Assembly (NCBI GenBank): GCA_902583585.1
Contig: CACHWN010000005.1
Location: 1-64,000, forward strand
DNA: 64,000 nucleotides
Origin: an uncultured Pelagibacteraceae bacterium
GTDB taxonomy: Bacteria > Pseudomonadota > Alphaproteobacteria > Pelagibacterales > Pelagibacteraceae
Reading direction: 5' to 3'
The position numbers and the translations under genes are program-made. Below the pieces are notes generated by a model that searched no databases, was not told where the DNA came from, and saw nothing but the letters and a program-made list of their open reading frames with translations. Shown in pieces: positions 39,395 through 49,251 of the stretch (position 1 is the stretch's first letter; each line of letters opens with the position of its first letter).

Positions 39395-40740
39395 TTATAT
39401 TTCCACTTAGTTTTTCCTTTTTCATCTTCTATAAGTATTCCTGCTTCTGAAAGTTCATCTCTAATTTTATCAGCAAGATCGTAGTTTCCACTTTTCTTTG
39501 CGTTTATTCTTTCTTTAATTTTACTTTCAATATAATCCTCAGAAATTTTTATTTGCTTTTTTTTTAAATTTTGCCATTCATCTTTAGAAATATTAAATAA
39601 GCCTAAAAATCTACAAGCGCTATTAAATAATGATTTTTTTTTTAAATCACCGGAATTAGCTTGATTATATAGTTCGTGTATTTTTGCTATAAATCCTGGA
39701 GTATTTAGATCATCTAATAAAATATCAGTACTGTCCATAATATCTTGATTTTTTTGTTCTTCGTAAAGTTTGTACCATTTATCAAGCGTATTTTTTTGGT
39801 TTTCTAAAAGTTCATCATTCCAATCTAAAGGTTGACTATAATGGGCGCTAAGTAATGCTAATCTCACTACTTGTCCTGAATATTTTTTTACAGCATCAGA
39901 AATAGTTACAATATTTCCCAATGATTTTGACATTTTTTCTTTATTTATAGTAACAAATCCGTTGTGCATCCAATAATTTGCAAATTTATCAGTAGAATTA
40001 TTACTGCAAGACTGAGCAATTTCATTTTCATGATGAGGAAAAATTAAGTCAAGACCGCCTCCATGAATATCAAACACTTTTCCCAAATATTTTTCACTCA
40101 TAACCGAACACTCTAAATGCCAACCAGGTCTACCTCTTCCCCATGGAGATTCCCAACCTGGATCATCCTGATTTGAAGGTTTCCATAATACAAAGTCCAT
40201 TGGATCTTTTTTTAAATTAGAAACTTCGATTCTATTTCCGGATTTGAGTTCGTCTAATTTTTTATTCGATAATTTTCCATAATTCCCAAAACTTGATATT
40301 GAGAAATAAACATGACCATCATTCACGTAAGCGAATTTTTTTTTTATTAAAGAATTTGTCATTTCAATCATTCCATCAATATGTTCAGTAGCTTTTGGTT
40401 CAAAAGTTGGCTTTAGACAATTTAAGCTTTCACAATCTTTATGAAAAATCTCAGTAATATTTTTTGTAATTTCATTAATTGATTTTTTACTTTTTTTGGA
40501 TGCTTCAATTATTTTATCATCAACATCAGTTATATTTCTGACATATTTTACATTATTTCCATAGATATATTTTAAAACTCGAAAAAGAATATCAAAAACT
40601 ACTAATGTTCTTGCATTTCCTACATGAGGATAATCATAAACTGTAGGTCCACAGGCATATAAAGAAATCTTATTTAAGTTTATTGGTTTAAAAATTTCTT
40701 TTTTTCTAGTTAGAGAATTTGTTAGTTTTAAATTATTCAT
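39391..40740 (-). CDS. cysS: Cysteinyl-tRNA synthetase
   Basis: 449 aa class Ia synthetase. The HIGH-type motif is YDYPHVGNARTLVVFDIL and the KMSKS motif is NKEKMSKSLGN. The zinc ligands include ACGPTVYDY and WHLECSVMSEKYLG. DIHGGGLDLIFPHHENEIAQ is the conserved CysRS block. It charges tRNA-Cys. It overlaps nadE by 8 nt and cimA by 4 nt. Confidence 0.97.
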   Translation of the reverse strand: MNNLKLTNSLTRKKEIFKPINLNKISLYACGPTVYDYPHVGNARTLVVFDILFRVLKYIYGNNVKYVRNITDVDDKIIEASKKSKKSINEITKNITEIFHKDCESLNCLKPTFEPKATEHIDGMIEMTNSLIKKKFAYVNDGHVYFSISSFGNYGKLSNKKLDELKSGNRIEVSNLKKDPMDFVLWKPSNQDDPGWESPWGRGRPGWHLECSVMSEKYLGKVFDIHGGGLDLIFPHHENEIAQSCSNNSTDKFANYWMHNGFVTINKEKMSKSLGNIVTISDAVKKYSGQVVRLALLSAHYSQPLDWNDELLENQKNTLDKWYKLYEEQKNQDIMDSTDILLDDLNTPGFIAKIHELYNQANSGDLKKKSLFNSACRFLGLFNISKDEWQNLKKKQIKISEDYIESKIKERINAKKSGNYDLADKIRDELSEAGILIEDEKGKTKWKYK

Positions 40741-41470
40741 TAAATGTACAAACTGGTATAGGATTCATTTTGTGTAAATTCTTTTTTCTTATTTCTAAAT
40801 ATTTCTCATAGTTTGGATCATTTTTATCTTCCATAGCTTTTTCTAATTGCTCATAACTCATACCTAATTGTTGAACATCATTTCTTCCATCATCCCATAG
40901 ACCGTCTGTGGGAGGGGTATTAATGATTTTTTCCGACACCCCTAAGTGTCTTCCTAGTTCCCAAACTTGAGTTTTTGTACAATCAGCTATTGGAGAAATA
41001 TCTACTCCTCCATCACCATATTTAGTATAAAAACCGACACCAAAATCCTCAACCTTATTCCCAGTGCCTACAACAATTCCATTATTTGCTGCAGCTACCT
41101 GATACAAAGTTGCCATTCTTAACCTAGCTCTTGAATTTGCATATCCATGCTCATTATCAAAATTATTTAGAACTTGAGAAAATGAATTAAAGATTTTATC
41201 CATTTCTAATAAATGGTGCTCTACGTTTTTATACTTTTCCTTTAACCATTTCGCATGAGTTAAGCTCAAATCATGTTGTGATTTGATTTGTTTTATTGGC
41301 ATCGTTAACACAATTGTTTTACGACCAGTGTTTGCACATAAAGTACTAACAACGGATGAGTCGATTCCACCGGATATTCCAACAACTAAAGCTTTAGGCT
41401 TATAAGATGCGGACTCACAATAATTATTGATCCAATCAGTGATTATTTTCGCTCTTTTTTTTACTTCCAT
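40733..41470 (-). CDS. nadE: NH3-dependent NAD synthetase
   Basis: 245 aa. The P-loop ALVVGISGGIDSSVVSTLC and VGTGNKVEDFGVGFYTKYGDGGVDISPIAD mark the ATP-pyrophosphatase domain. No N-terminal nitrilase/glutaminase domain is present, so it uses free ammonia. It makes NAD from deamido-NAD. Together with nadK in this window it covers the last two steps to NADP. Gap of 52 bp from the DAHP synthase gene. Confidence 0.95.
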   Translation of the reverse strand: MEVKKRAKIITDWINNYCESASYKPKALVVGISGGIDSSVVSTLCANTGRKTIVLTMPIKQIKSQHDLSLTHAKWLKEKYKNVEHHLLEMDKIFNSFSQVLNNFDNEHGYANSRARLRMATLYQVAAANNGIVVGTGNKVEDFGVGFYTKYGDGGVDISPIADCTKTQVWELGRHLGVSEKIINTPPTDGLWDDGRNDVQQLGMSYEQLEKAMEDKNDPNYEKYLEIRKKNLHKMNPIPVCTFNE

Positions 41471-41522
41471 AATTAATACTCCTTTCCCTTTTAAGGTTTC
41501 GTCTTAATAATTACAATAACTA

Positions 41523-42905
41523 TTAAGACGCGGCTTGAATAATTTTATTAGATATTTTTGAATTTTTCTTAATTTCATCAGAAATCAGAAAAGCTAGCTC
41601 CAAGGCTTGATCGGCATTCAATCTTGGATCACAATGCGTTCTATATCTATTAGATAGATCGTTTTCAGAAATTTTTTGAGCACCGCCAGTGCACTCTGTA
41701 ACATCTTGACCTGTCATTTCTATATGTAATCCCCCTGCATAGCTACCCTCAGCTTGGCTAACTGCAAAAAAGTTTTTTACCTCTTTTAAAACGCTTTCAA
41801 AAGTTCTTGTTTTAAATCCAGTCGCAGCTTTAATAGTATTCCCATGCATTGGATCACATGACCAAACTACTTTAATTCCCTCTTTCTTCACAGCTTTAAT
41901 TAATTTAGGTAAATATTTCTCAACATTATCAGCGCCAAATCTAGAAATTAAAGTTAATCTTCCAGGTTCATTTTCTGTGTTAAGAATGTTGCAAAGTTTT
42001 AAAAGCTCATCCGGTTTCATAGTAGGTCCACATTTAAGACCTATTGGATTTTTGATACCCCTGCAAAATTCAACATGAGCTCCATCTGGTTGTCTTGTTC
42101 TATCCCCAATCCAAACAAAGTGCGCTGATGTATCATGATATTCTCCGGTTGTTGAGTCTATCCTTGTCATAGACTCCTCAAAAGGTAAAAGTAAAGCTTC
42201 GTGAGATGTATAAAAATTAACCGATCTTAATCTTCGATTATTATCAGAATTTATTCCACAAGCTTCCATAAAAGCTAGAGCATCACTAATCTTATCTTCT
42301 ATCTCTTTATATTTTCCTTTAGTTTTATCTTTTATAAATCCTAAGTTCCATAAGTGAACCTGTCTTAAATCTGCAAATCCTCCTTGTGAAAAAGCTCTTA
42401 ACAAATTTAACGTTGATGCAGATTGGGAATATGCTCTAAATAATCTTTTAGCATCAGGTATTCTCGCTTTTTCTGTAAATTCCATACCGTTTATATTATC
42501 TCCCAAATAACTTGGTAGTTCTTTTCCATCTTTTTTTTCCATAGGTGAGCTTCGAGGTTTAGAGAATTGACCTGCTATTCTTCCTACTTTTACAACTGGC
42601 ATTGATGCAGAAGCGGTTAGAACTAAAGACATCTGCAAAAGAACCTTAAATGTATCCCTTATGTTGTCTGGATGAAATTCTGCAAAACTTTCAGCGCAAT
42701 CACCTCCTTGCAATAAAAAAGCTTTGCCTTCAACTACATCGGCCAAAGCTTTTTTAAGTGATCTAGACTCACCTGCAAATACTAAAGGTGGATATTTTTT
42801 TATTTTGCTTAAAACTAAATCAAGTTCTTTTCTATCCTGATAAACAGGCAAATGTTTAGCAGGTAATTTAGTCCAACTATTTAAACTCCATTTTTTCATA
42901 TTCAA
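41523..42905 (-). CDS. Class II 3-deoxy-7-phosphoheptulonate (DAHP) synthase
   Basis: 460 aa plant-type (AroA-II) enzyme. [19 protein letters not shown] and [13 protein letters not shown], with the metal-site Cys/His region [13 protein letters not shown] and the [14 protein letters not shown] block, are diagnostic. It makes the first intermediate of the shikimate pathway from PEP and erythrose-4-phosphate. It may begin a transcription unit, since a good promoter candidate lies just upstream. Confidence 0.95.
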   Translation of the reverse strand: MNMKKWSLNSWTKLPAKHLPVYQDRKELDLVLSKIKKYPPLVFAGESRSLKKALADVVEGKAFLLQGGDCAESFAEFHPDNIRDTFKVLLQMSLVLTASASMPVVKVGRIAGQFSKPRSSPMEKKDGKELPSYLGDNINGMEFTEKARIPDAKRLFRAYSQSASTLNLLRAFSQGGFADLRQVHLWNLGFIKDKTKGKYKEIEDKISDALAFMEACGINSDNNRRLRSVNFYTSHEALLLPFEESMTRIDSTTGEYHDTSAHFVWIGDRTRQPDGAHVEFCRGIKNPIGLKCGPTMKPDELLKLCNILNTENEPGRLTLISRFGADNVEKYLPKLIKAVKKEGIKVVWSCDPMHGNTIKAATGFKTRTFESVLKEVKNFFAVSQAEGSYAGGLHIEMTGQDVTECTGGAQKISENDLSNRYRTHCDPRLNADQALELAFLISDEIKKNSKISNKIIQAAS

Positions 42906-42914
42906 CTTACGGTA

Positions 42915-42943
42915 TATATATATTGCAAATGCAATTTTTCCAA
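42915..42943 (-). promoter_or_regulatory. Candidate sigma-70-type promoter for the DAHP synthase gene
   Basis: On the minus strand TTGGAA (42938-42943) and TATATA (42915-42920) are separated by 17 bp and end about 10 bp before the ATG at 42905. The start site would then lie within or very near the start codon, suggesting a leaderless or very short-leader mRNA. The spacer includes a small palindrome (ATTGCA-TTTGCAAT). This is a candidate only. Confidence 0.45.
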
Positions 42944-42982
42944 GCGGGAATATAAATAAATTGCTTTAAAAAATCAAAAAAG

Positions 42983-43396
42983 TCAAAATTTTTCAGCTTT
43001 TTTATTTAAAGAGATCAAAATTGTTTCAATGTCTAACGAAGGATACTTTTTTTTAAATTTGTTTTTAATCATTATGAAGGATTTACTGTGAATTTTTGTT
43101 TCATTAATCTTATTAAACTTTTTTTTACCATTAATCATTTTCGCAGCGCCACAATCATAATGATTAATTACAATAAGTTTTCTAATTTTATGTAATTTAA
43201 CAGAAACATCAATGTTATCCCAAAAAGATTTATGCCATTTTTTAAATCTAATTGCTGTAACTCCAATGGCAGATCCTGCTAAAGTGAAAGCACTATATTT
43301 TCCATTTAATTTTCTTTTTTTTAAATAATTATAAACAATAGGCTGGAACCTTGGGTCCATACATGAAAGAACCATGGCCTGATATTTTTTTTTCAT
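42983..43396 (-). CDS. Short beta-carbonic-anhydrase-like protein
   Basis: 137 aa, well below the usual ~200 of beta-carbonic anhydrases. The zinc ligands are in place: VLSCMDPRFQP (C-x-D-x-R, Cys12 and Asp14) and NHYDCGAAKM (H-x-x-C). The C-terminal helices of the standard enzyme are missing, and the dimer-stabilising part is largely absent. It could be a stripped CO2/HCO3 enzyme or a derived non-catalytic protein. It ends 77 bp from the DAHP synthase start and begins 1 bp after glmS. Confidence 0.65.
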   Translation of the reverse strand: MKKKYQAMVLSCMDPRFQPIVYNYLKKRKLNGKYSAFTLAGSAIGVTAIRFKKWHKSFWDNIDVSVKLHKIRKLIVINHYDCGAAKMINGKKKFNKINETKIHSKSFIMIKNKFKKKYPSLDIETILISLNKKAEKF

Positions 43397-43397
43397 T

Positions 43398-45215
43398 TTA
43401 TTCTACTGTAACTGATTTTGCTAAATTTCTAGGTTTATCAATATCACAATCTTTTAATAAAGCTACATGATAAGCTAATAACTGTAATGGTATAGTAAGT
43501 AATAATGGTGATAGAAGATTATCTATTCGCGGAACCCTCAAGCGATATCTTATATTAGTGCTTAATAATCTTTTTTTGTTATCTGTAATAAAAAAAATCT
43601 TACCTCCTCTTGCTATAACTTCTTGTGTATTAGATAAAGTTTTTTCATAGTATTTATCCTTTGGAGCTATTACAATTACTGGTAAGCCCTCTTCAATCAA
43701 AGCTAAAGGTCCATGCTTCATTTCTCCAGCTGGATACCCCTCGGCGTGTAAATATGAGAGTTCTTTTAATTTTAATGCTCCTTCAAGAGCGATAGGAAAT
43801 GAACTTCCTCTTCCTAAAAACATTGAACCGTTTGCATCTAAGAATTCTTTAGCCATCAATTGAATTTCATTTTCCAATTTAAAAGTATTTTTAATTGACT
43901 CTGGAAGTTTATGTAAATTTCTTAAATATTCATCATACTTGTTTTTATCGATATCACCTCTGACCTTAGAAAGTTTTAAAGATAAGATATATAAAACTAT
44001 TAACTGTCCTAAAAAAGCTTTTGTAGAAGCAACGCCAATTTCTGGTCCAGCGTGAATAGGTAAAACCCAGTCAGAACTTCTTGCGATTGTGCTTTCAACT
44101 ACATTAACAATTGAACAAGTTTTAACTTTATTTTTTTTACATATATCTAATGCAGCGGCAGTATCAGCTGTTTCACCGGATTGAGAAACGAATATATATA
44201 AATTTTTAGGATTAAATTTAATATTTCTATATCTAAATTCTGAAGCTATATCTATTTCTACGTCAATTGTTGTTAATTCTTCAAGCCAATATTTTGCTAC
44301 TAAACATGAATGATAAGCCGTACCGCATCCAATCAAAATAATTTTATTTATTTGTTTAGGTTCAATAGGAAAATTATAAATATTTATGTCTTTTTTAATA
44401 CTATCAGTATATTCATTTAAACATTTCTTGATCGTACTAGCTTGTTCAAATATTTCTTTAGACATAAAATTTTTATAATCACCCTTGTCAGAAATGTTCT
44501 CGTCATCTGAAACTGTATAAATTTTTTTATTTATTTTCTTTAAATTAACGTCATAAAAAGCAATATCACTTTTCGTAAGCATACATAATTCTCCATCATC
44601 TAAATAAGAAATTTTATTTGTCATAGATTTCAATGCATAAGAGTCTGATCCCAAATAATTTTCCTCGTTAGAGTAACCTACAGCTAATGGGCTGCCTCTT
44701 CTAGCTCCGACAATAATATCTGAAAAATTTTTGAATATAATTCCTAAAGCAAAACTGCCCTTTAATTTTCTTAAAGTTTTAAAAACTGCCTCTAAAGGTT
44801 CAGATTTTTCCAAAAACTGTGTCACTAATAACGTGATTACCTCAGTATCAGTTTGCGACTTAAACTTAAAACCCTTTATTTCAAGATCTTTTTTAAGTTC
44901 ATCTGAATTTTCAATAATTCCATTATGAACCACAGAGACTTTTTCTGATGAGTGAGGATGCGCATTGATAATATTGGGTACACCGTGAGTAGCCCATCTT
45001 ACGTGACCTATTCCAATATTTCCTTCAGACGGGTTTTTAAATAATATTTTTTCGAGCTCATCTACTCTTCCAGAACATTTTTTTTCATTTATCTGACTGT
45101 TGTTCAAAGTTGCTAGGCCTGCAGAGTCATAACCTCGATATTCTAATTTCTTAAGAGAGTTAATTATATTGATTGAAACAGGTTTGTTACTTGCTATACC
45201 AATAATTCCACACAT
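43398..45215 (-). CDS. glmS: Glucosamine-fructose-6-phosphate aminotransferase
   Basis: 605 aa. N-terminal class II glutaminase ([13 protein letters not shown], Cys2 as nucleophile; GHVRWATHGVPN) plus two SIS domains (IFVSQSGETADTAAALD; SMFLGRGSSFPIALEGALKLKE) and the C-terminal DKPRNLAKSVTVE. It makes glucosamine-6-phosphate for peptidoglycan and lipid A. It overlaps the glmU-type gene by 1 nt, so both steps are co-expressed. Confidence 0.97.
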   Translation of the reverse strand: MCGIIGIASNKPVSINIINSLKKLEYRGYDSAGLATLNNSQINEKKCSGRVDELEKILFKNPSEGNIGIGHVRWATHGVPNIINAHPHSSEKVSVVHNGIIENSDELKKDLEIKGFKFKSQTDTEVITLLVTQFLEKSEPLEAVFKTLRKLKGSFALGIIFKNFSDIIVGARRGSPLAVGYSNEENYLGSDSYALKSMTNKISYLDDGELCMLTKSDIAFYDVNLKKINKKIYTVSDDENISDKGDYKNFMSKEIFEQASTIKKCLNEYTDSIKKDINIYNFPIEPKQINKIILIGCGTAYHSCLVAKYWLEELTTIDVEIDIASEFRYRNIKFNPKNLYIFVSQSGETADTAAALDICKKNKVKTCSIVNVVESTIARSSDWVLPIHAGPEIGVASTKAFLGQLIVLYILSLKLSKVRGDIDKNKYDEYLRNLHKLPESIKNTFKLENEIQLMAKEFLDANGSMFLGRGSSFPIALEGALKLKELSYLHAEGYPAGEMKHGPLALIEEGLPVIVIAPKDKYYEKTLSNTQEVIARGGKIFFITDNKKRLLSTNIRYRLRVPRIDNLLSPLLLTIPLQLLAYHVALLKDCDIDKPRNLAKSVTVE

Positions 45216-45859
45216 TATTTTTTCTTTCTTTTATAGTTTTTAATTTCAAGCTGAGGTGCTCTCGTGATTGCCAATGACTTTTTTTTCACGTTTTTTGTGA
45301 TTACAGATCCAGCTCCAACAACACTATTTTTATTAATACTTACTGGAGCAACTAAGGAAGAATTTGACCCTATTAAAACATTATCAGATATTTTTGTTTT
45401 ACGTTTTTTAAAACCATCGTAATTACATGTAATTGTGCCTGCGCCAACGTTGGAATTTTTTCCAATTGAGGTATCGCCAATATACGACAGGTGACTTACT
45501 TTTGAATTTTGATTAATTGAGGATTTTTTTGTTTCTACAAAATTTCCAATTTTAGTATTTTTTTTCAAAATAGTTCCCTCTCTTAATCTAGCGTAGGGAC
45601 CGATGATTACATTTTTTTCAATTTTAGTTCCTTCTAAATGACTAAAAGATTTTATATGAGAATTGTCTCCAATTTTTACTTTTGGACCGATTACAACATA
45701 TGGATCTATTGTTACGTTTTTTCCAAATGAAGTATCTTCCGATAAAAATATTGTTTCTGGTGCAATTAAATTTACCCCATTCTTCAATGCTTTGTTTCTT
45801 AATAATTCTTGCAAAAGCCTGTATGAATTAGCTTTGTTTAATTTATTATTTGTATTCAT
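45215..45859 (-). CDS. glmU: GlmU-type acetyltransferase, left-handed beta-helix domain only
   Basis: 214 aa from ATG 45859 (the track uses GTG 45901, 228 aa, with no homology in the added residues). Hexapeptide repeats make a beta-helix: [30 protein letters not shown] and [30 protein letters not shown] with the catalytic-histidine region. This matches the GlmU C-terminal domain. The N-terminal uridyltransferase domain of ordinary ~450-aa GlmU is missing, and nothing upstream encodes it. It acetylates glucosamine-1-phosphate; UDP-GlcNAc formation would need another protein. Confidence 0.8.
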   Translation of the reverse strand: MNTNNKLNKANSYRLLQELLRNKALKNGVNLIAPETIFLSEDTSFGKNVTIDPYVVIGPKVKIGDNSHIKSFSHLEGTKIEKNVIIGPYARLREGTILKKNTKIGNFVETKKSSINQNSKVSHLSYIGDTSIGKNSNVGAGTITCNYDGFKKRKTKISDNVLIGSNSSLVAPVSINKNSVVGAGSVITKNVKKKSLAITRAPQLEIKNYKRKKK

Positions 45860-45928
45860 TAAAAATTTCTTTACATTATTAATGTAACTGAAATAAGTCA
45901 CAAAATATTTCTTTTTAATACTTTAAAA

Positions 45929-46591
45929 ATGAGTCAAATTTACACAATTCTTTTTGATCTTGACGGAACCATAGTAAATACTGCGCCAGATTTAATGGCT
46001 GCTCATAATCATGTAATGAGAAAGTTTGGTCACTCAGAAAAAAAACTTGAGGACATTAAGTCTCTTGCAGGAAAAGGTGCATGGGTGATGATGCAAAAAT
46101 CTTTTAAACAAGAAATAAAAGATGAGAAAATAAAACAAGAAATGACTAAAGAGTTTATTGATTTTTATTCAAAAAATATTGATAAAGAGAGTGTTCCAGT
46201 AAAAGGTGTAATTGATTTTTTTAATTGGGCAAAAAATAAAAATATCTCAATGGCAGTTTGCACCAATAAACAAGAGAGGCTAGCGATAGATTTATTAAAA
46301 AAACTAAACTTATTCAAATTTTTTGATTATGTCGCTGGTTCAGATACTTTTGCATTTAATAAACCTGACCCTAGACATCTAACAGATGTGGTTGAAATTA
46401 TTGGCGGTGATTTAAAAAAAACAATTATGGTCGGAGATAGCGAAGTTGATGCCTTATCTGCGCAAAATGCTACGTTACCATTTGTTTTAGTTAAAGATGG
46501 ATATACGGAAAAAACTGAAAAAGAAATTAAGCACGATGAGCTAATTTCCGACTATATTAATTTTGAAAAAATTATTGAAAAATATTTATGA
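45929..46591 (+). CDS. gph: HAD-family phosphatase, phosphoglycolate phosphatase-like
   Basis: 220 aa HAD hydrolase. DLDGTIVNTAPDLMAAHNHVM is motif I plus cap start, CTNKQ is motif II, and MVGDSEVDALSAQNA is motif IV. The sequence resembles Gph of alphaproteobacteria, which removes phosphoglycolate. HAD specificity cannot be fixed from sequence alone. The stop overlaps the LysE-type gene by 4 nt. Confidence 0.8.
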   Translation: MSQIYTILFDLDGTIVNTAPDLMAAHNHVMRKFGHSEKKLEDIKSLAGKGAWVMMQKSFKQEIKDEKIKQEMTKEFIDFYSKNIDKESVPVKGVIDFFNWAKNKNISMAVCTNKQERLAIDLLKKLNLFKFFDYVAGSDTFAFNKPDPRHLTDVVEIIGGDLKKTIMVGDSEVDALSAQNATLPFVLVKDGYTEKTEKEIKHDELISDYINFEKIIEKYL

Positions 46592-47187
46592 TTAATTTTG
46601 CTCTCTTTTCAGCATTATCAACTTTTTATTTCACAATGTTTTTTACCCCAGGACCTAATAATGCAATGCTCACTGCGTCAGGTATGAAATTTGGATTTGT
46701 GAGGACTTTGCCGCATTTAATTGGCATACCTTTAGGTCATATTTTTCAAATTGGGCTTACTTGTTTTGGCTTAGCAAACCTATTCTTGATTTATCCTCAA
46801 ATCCAATTTTACATGAAAATCTTATGCTTTGTTTATTTGCTTTACTTGGGCTGGAAAATGATTGGATCATTTTCTATGGTTCAAAAAGAGACTGGAAGAC
46901 CATTAAGATTTTACGAAGCATCATTATTCCAATTCATAAATCCAAAAGCTTGGTCAATTGCAGTCACTGTTGCCTCAGGTTTTTTTCCCACTGATGAAAA
47001 TATATTTATAGGGGTTGCGTTTGTAACCATCACCGCAGCAGTAATTTGTTTTCCAACAATCAGTCTTTGGGCTCTATTTGGAAGTGGATTAAGAAAATTT
47101 GTGGGAGATATTAAAATAAAAAAAATTATAGAATATGTGTTAGCGCTATTATTAGTATTAACTGGTATATTTATTCTTATTAAATAA
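46588..47187 (+). CDS. LysE/RhtB family amino-acid exporter
   Basis: 199 aa with six predicted transmembrane helices. The signature FTPGPNNAMLTASGMKFGFVRTLPHLIGIPLGH is near the N-terminus and KIIEYVLALLLVLTGIFIL is the last helix. FQFINPKAWSIAV is a conserved family segment. The substrate is unknown; members export lysine, homoserine, threonine or cysteine derivatives. It is translationally coupled to gph. Confidence 0.88.
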   Translation: MINFALFSALSTFYFTMFFTPGPNNAMLTASGMKFGFVRTLPHLIGIPLGHIFQIGLTCFGLANLFLIYPQIQFYMKILCFVYLLYLGWKMIGSFSMVQKETGRPLRFYEASLFQFINPKAWSIAVTVASGFFPTDENIFIGVAFVTITAAVICFPTISLWALFGSGLRKFVGDIKIKKIIEYVLALLLVLTGIFILIK

Positions 47188-47230
47188 TAGCCTTTGATTT
47201 TTATTATTCTCTTTAATATAAACTTCGCAG

Positions 47231-48127
47231 ATGCATTTTACAAAAAAAAACAGTTTTGAAAAAAGATTAGAATTTGTAAAAAATTTACAATCAAAAAAAC
47301 TTCTTAGATTCCCTGGTGCTTTTAATCCGTTGTGTGCGAAACTTATAGCCGAAATTGGATTTGATGGAGTTTACATCTCAGGTGGTGTTATGTCCAATGA
47401 CCTAGGTTTACCTGATATAGGATTAACAACTCTGGACCAAGTAAGTTACAGGGCTAAACAAATTTCTAGGGTAACTGACCTTCCTACCATAGTCGATGCG
47501 GATACAGGATTTAAAAATTGTAAAAAAACAATTATTACTTTTGAGGAAAAAGGTTTAGCAGGTTGTCATATAGAAGATCAAATAGCTGAGAAAAGGTGCG
47601 GACACTTAGATAACAAAGAGTTAATATCAAAAGATGAAATGGTAAAAAAGATCCAAGAGTCTGTAAATGCTAGAAAAGATAAAAATTTTCTTATTATCGT
47701 AAGAACTGATGCAAATACTGTTGAAGGTATTGATAAAACATTAGATAGAATTAAATCTTATGAGGATGCTGGCGCAGATATGATTTTTCCAGAGGCTATG
47801 AAAGATGAAAAGGAGTTTGAAAAAGTCAGAAAAGTATCAAAAGGATTTTTACTGGCGAACATGACAGAATTTGGAAAATCTAAATTATTGAATAAATCAC
47901 AATTAGAAAATTTAGGATATAATTTAGTTATTTATCCTGTAACAACGCAAAGACTAGCTATGCAAAATGTTGAGTTAGGACTTAAATCAATATTTAAAGA
48001 TGGTCATCAAAATAATATAATTGACAAAATGCAGACTAGAAAAAGGTTGTACGAGTTAGTAGAATATGAGAAATACAATACGCCTGATAAAAAAATCACA
48101 GATTTTTCTACAGAGGGACATGAATAA
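47231..48127 (+). CDS. prpB: Methylisocitrate lyase
   Basis: 298 aa ICL/PEP-mutase superfamily. LRFPGAFNPLCAKLIAEIGFDGVYISGG, the Mg-binding DADTGFKN and the catalytic loop AEKRCGHLDNKELIS are present. It splits 2-methylisocitrate into pyruvate and succinate in propionate oxidation. The linked prpC supports this over related phosphorylmutases. Its stop overlaps prpC by 1 nt. Confidence 0.9.
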   Translation: MHFTKKNSFEKRLEFVKNLQSKKLLRFPGAFNPLCAKLIAEIGFDGVYISGGVMSNDLGLPDIGLTTLDQVSYRAKQISRVTDLPTIVDADTGFKNCKKTIITFEEKGLAGCHIEDQIAEKRCGHLDNKELISKDEMVKKIQESVNARKDKNFLIIVRTDANTVEGIDKTLDRIKSYEDAGADMIFPEAMKDEKEFEKVRKVSKGFLLANMTEFGKSKLLNKSQLENLGYNLVIYPVTTQRLAMQNVELGLKSIFKDGHQNNIIDKMQTRKRLYELVEYEKYNTPDKKITDFSTEGHE

Positions 48128-49251
48128 TGAGTGAAGAAATTAAAAAAGGTTTGTTAGGAATAGTTGTTGACGAAACTACTATATCACACGTAGTTCCAGA
48201 ACTAAGTGCCTTGACCTATAGAGGTTATACAGTTCAGGAACTTTGTGATAAATGTGATTTCGAAGAAGTTGCATATTTAGTACTGAATGGGGAACTGCCT
48301 AACAAAAGTCAGCTGAAAAAATTCATCAAACAAGAAAGATCAGAGAGAAAACTTTCTAAACAAATATTAAATGATATTAAAAAAATGCCTCGAAACGCTC
48401 ATCCTATGGATGTAATCAGAACGTGTGTAAGTTTAATGGCCTTAGAAGATAAAGACACTAAAGACAATTCTCCTAAAGCAAACATGAGAAAAGCAATGAG
48501 AATATTTGCTAAAACGCCGACAGCTGTTGCTGCTTATTTCAGAACACGAAAAGGCAAATCAATTATAGCTCCAAGTAAAAAATTATCTTTTTCAGAAAAT
48601 TTCTTTAAAATGATGTTTAACAAAGTTCCGGATAAGGAGATAGTAAGAGCATTTGATATTTCTCTAATTTTATACGCGGAACATAGTTTTAACGTTTCAA
48701 CATTCACAGCTAGAACAATTACATCCAGCTTATCTGATTTACATGGTGCAATAACTGGAGCTATAGCTTCTTTAAAAGGTCCATTACATGGTGGAGCTAA
48801 TGAAGCAGTAATGCATATGATGAAAGAAATTGGAAAGCCTGAAAAAGCAAAAGCTTGGATTGAAAATGCATTAAATAAAAAAAAGGTAGTAATGGGATTT
48901 GGGCACAGAGTTTACCGTACAGGGGACTCGAGAGTACCAACAATGAAACACTATATGTTTAAAGTAGCTAAGCTTTTGAAAAAAGAAAAATATACGAGAA
49001 TGTACGAAATTTTAGAAAAAGTAATGTTACAAAGAAAAAATATCCATCCAAATGTAGATTTTCCATGTGGTCCAACTTATTATATGATGGGTATCGATAT
49101 AGATTTTTACACACCAATATTTGTCATGTCACGTATCACAGGTTGGTCCGCTCACATCATGGAACAACATGCTTCAAATAAACTTATTAGACCTTTATCA
49201 AAATATAGAGGAGCAGAAGTAAGAGAAGTTATGCTTTTGAATCAACGATGA
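48127..49251 (+). CDS. prpC: 2-methylcitrate synthase (citrate synthase family)
   Basis: 374 aa. The citrate-synthase histidines lie in PLHGGANEAVMHMMKE and GFGHRVYRTGDSR, and the catalytic Asp region is FPCGPTYYMMGI. The short length and linkage to prpB fit PrpC (propionyl-CoA plus oxaloacetate). An ordinary citrate synthase is the main alternative. The small ORF that follows starts within its stop. Confidence 0.9.
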   Translation: MSEEIKKGLLGIVVDETTISHVVPELSALTYRGYTVQELCDKCDFEEVAYLVLNGELPNKSQLKKFIKQERSERKLSKQILNDIKKMPRNAHPMDVIRTCVSLMALEDKDTKDNSPKANMRKAMRIFAKTPTAVAAYFRTRKGKSIIAPSKKLSFSENFFKMMFNKVPDKEIVRAFDISLILYAEHSFNVSTFTARTITSSLSDLHGAITGAIASLKGPLHGGANEAVMHMMKEIGKPEKAKAWIENALNKKKVVMGFGHRVYRTGDSRVPTMKHYMFKVAKLLKKEKYTRMYEILEKVMLQRKNIHPNVDFPCGPTYYMMGIDIDFYTPIFVMSRITGWSAHIMEQHASNKLIRPLSKYRGAEVREVMLLNQR

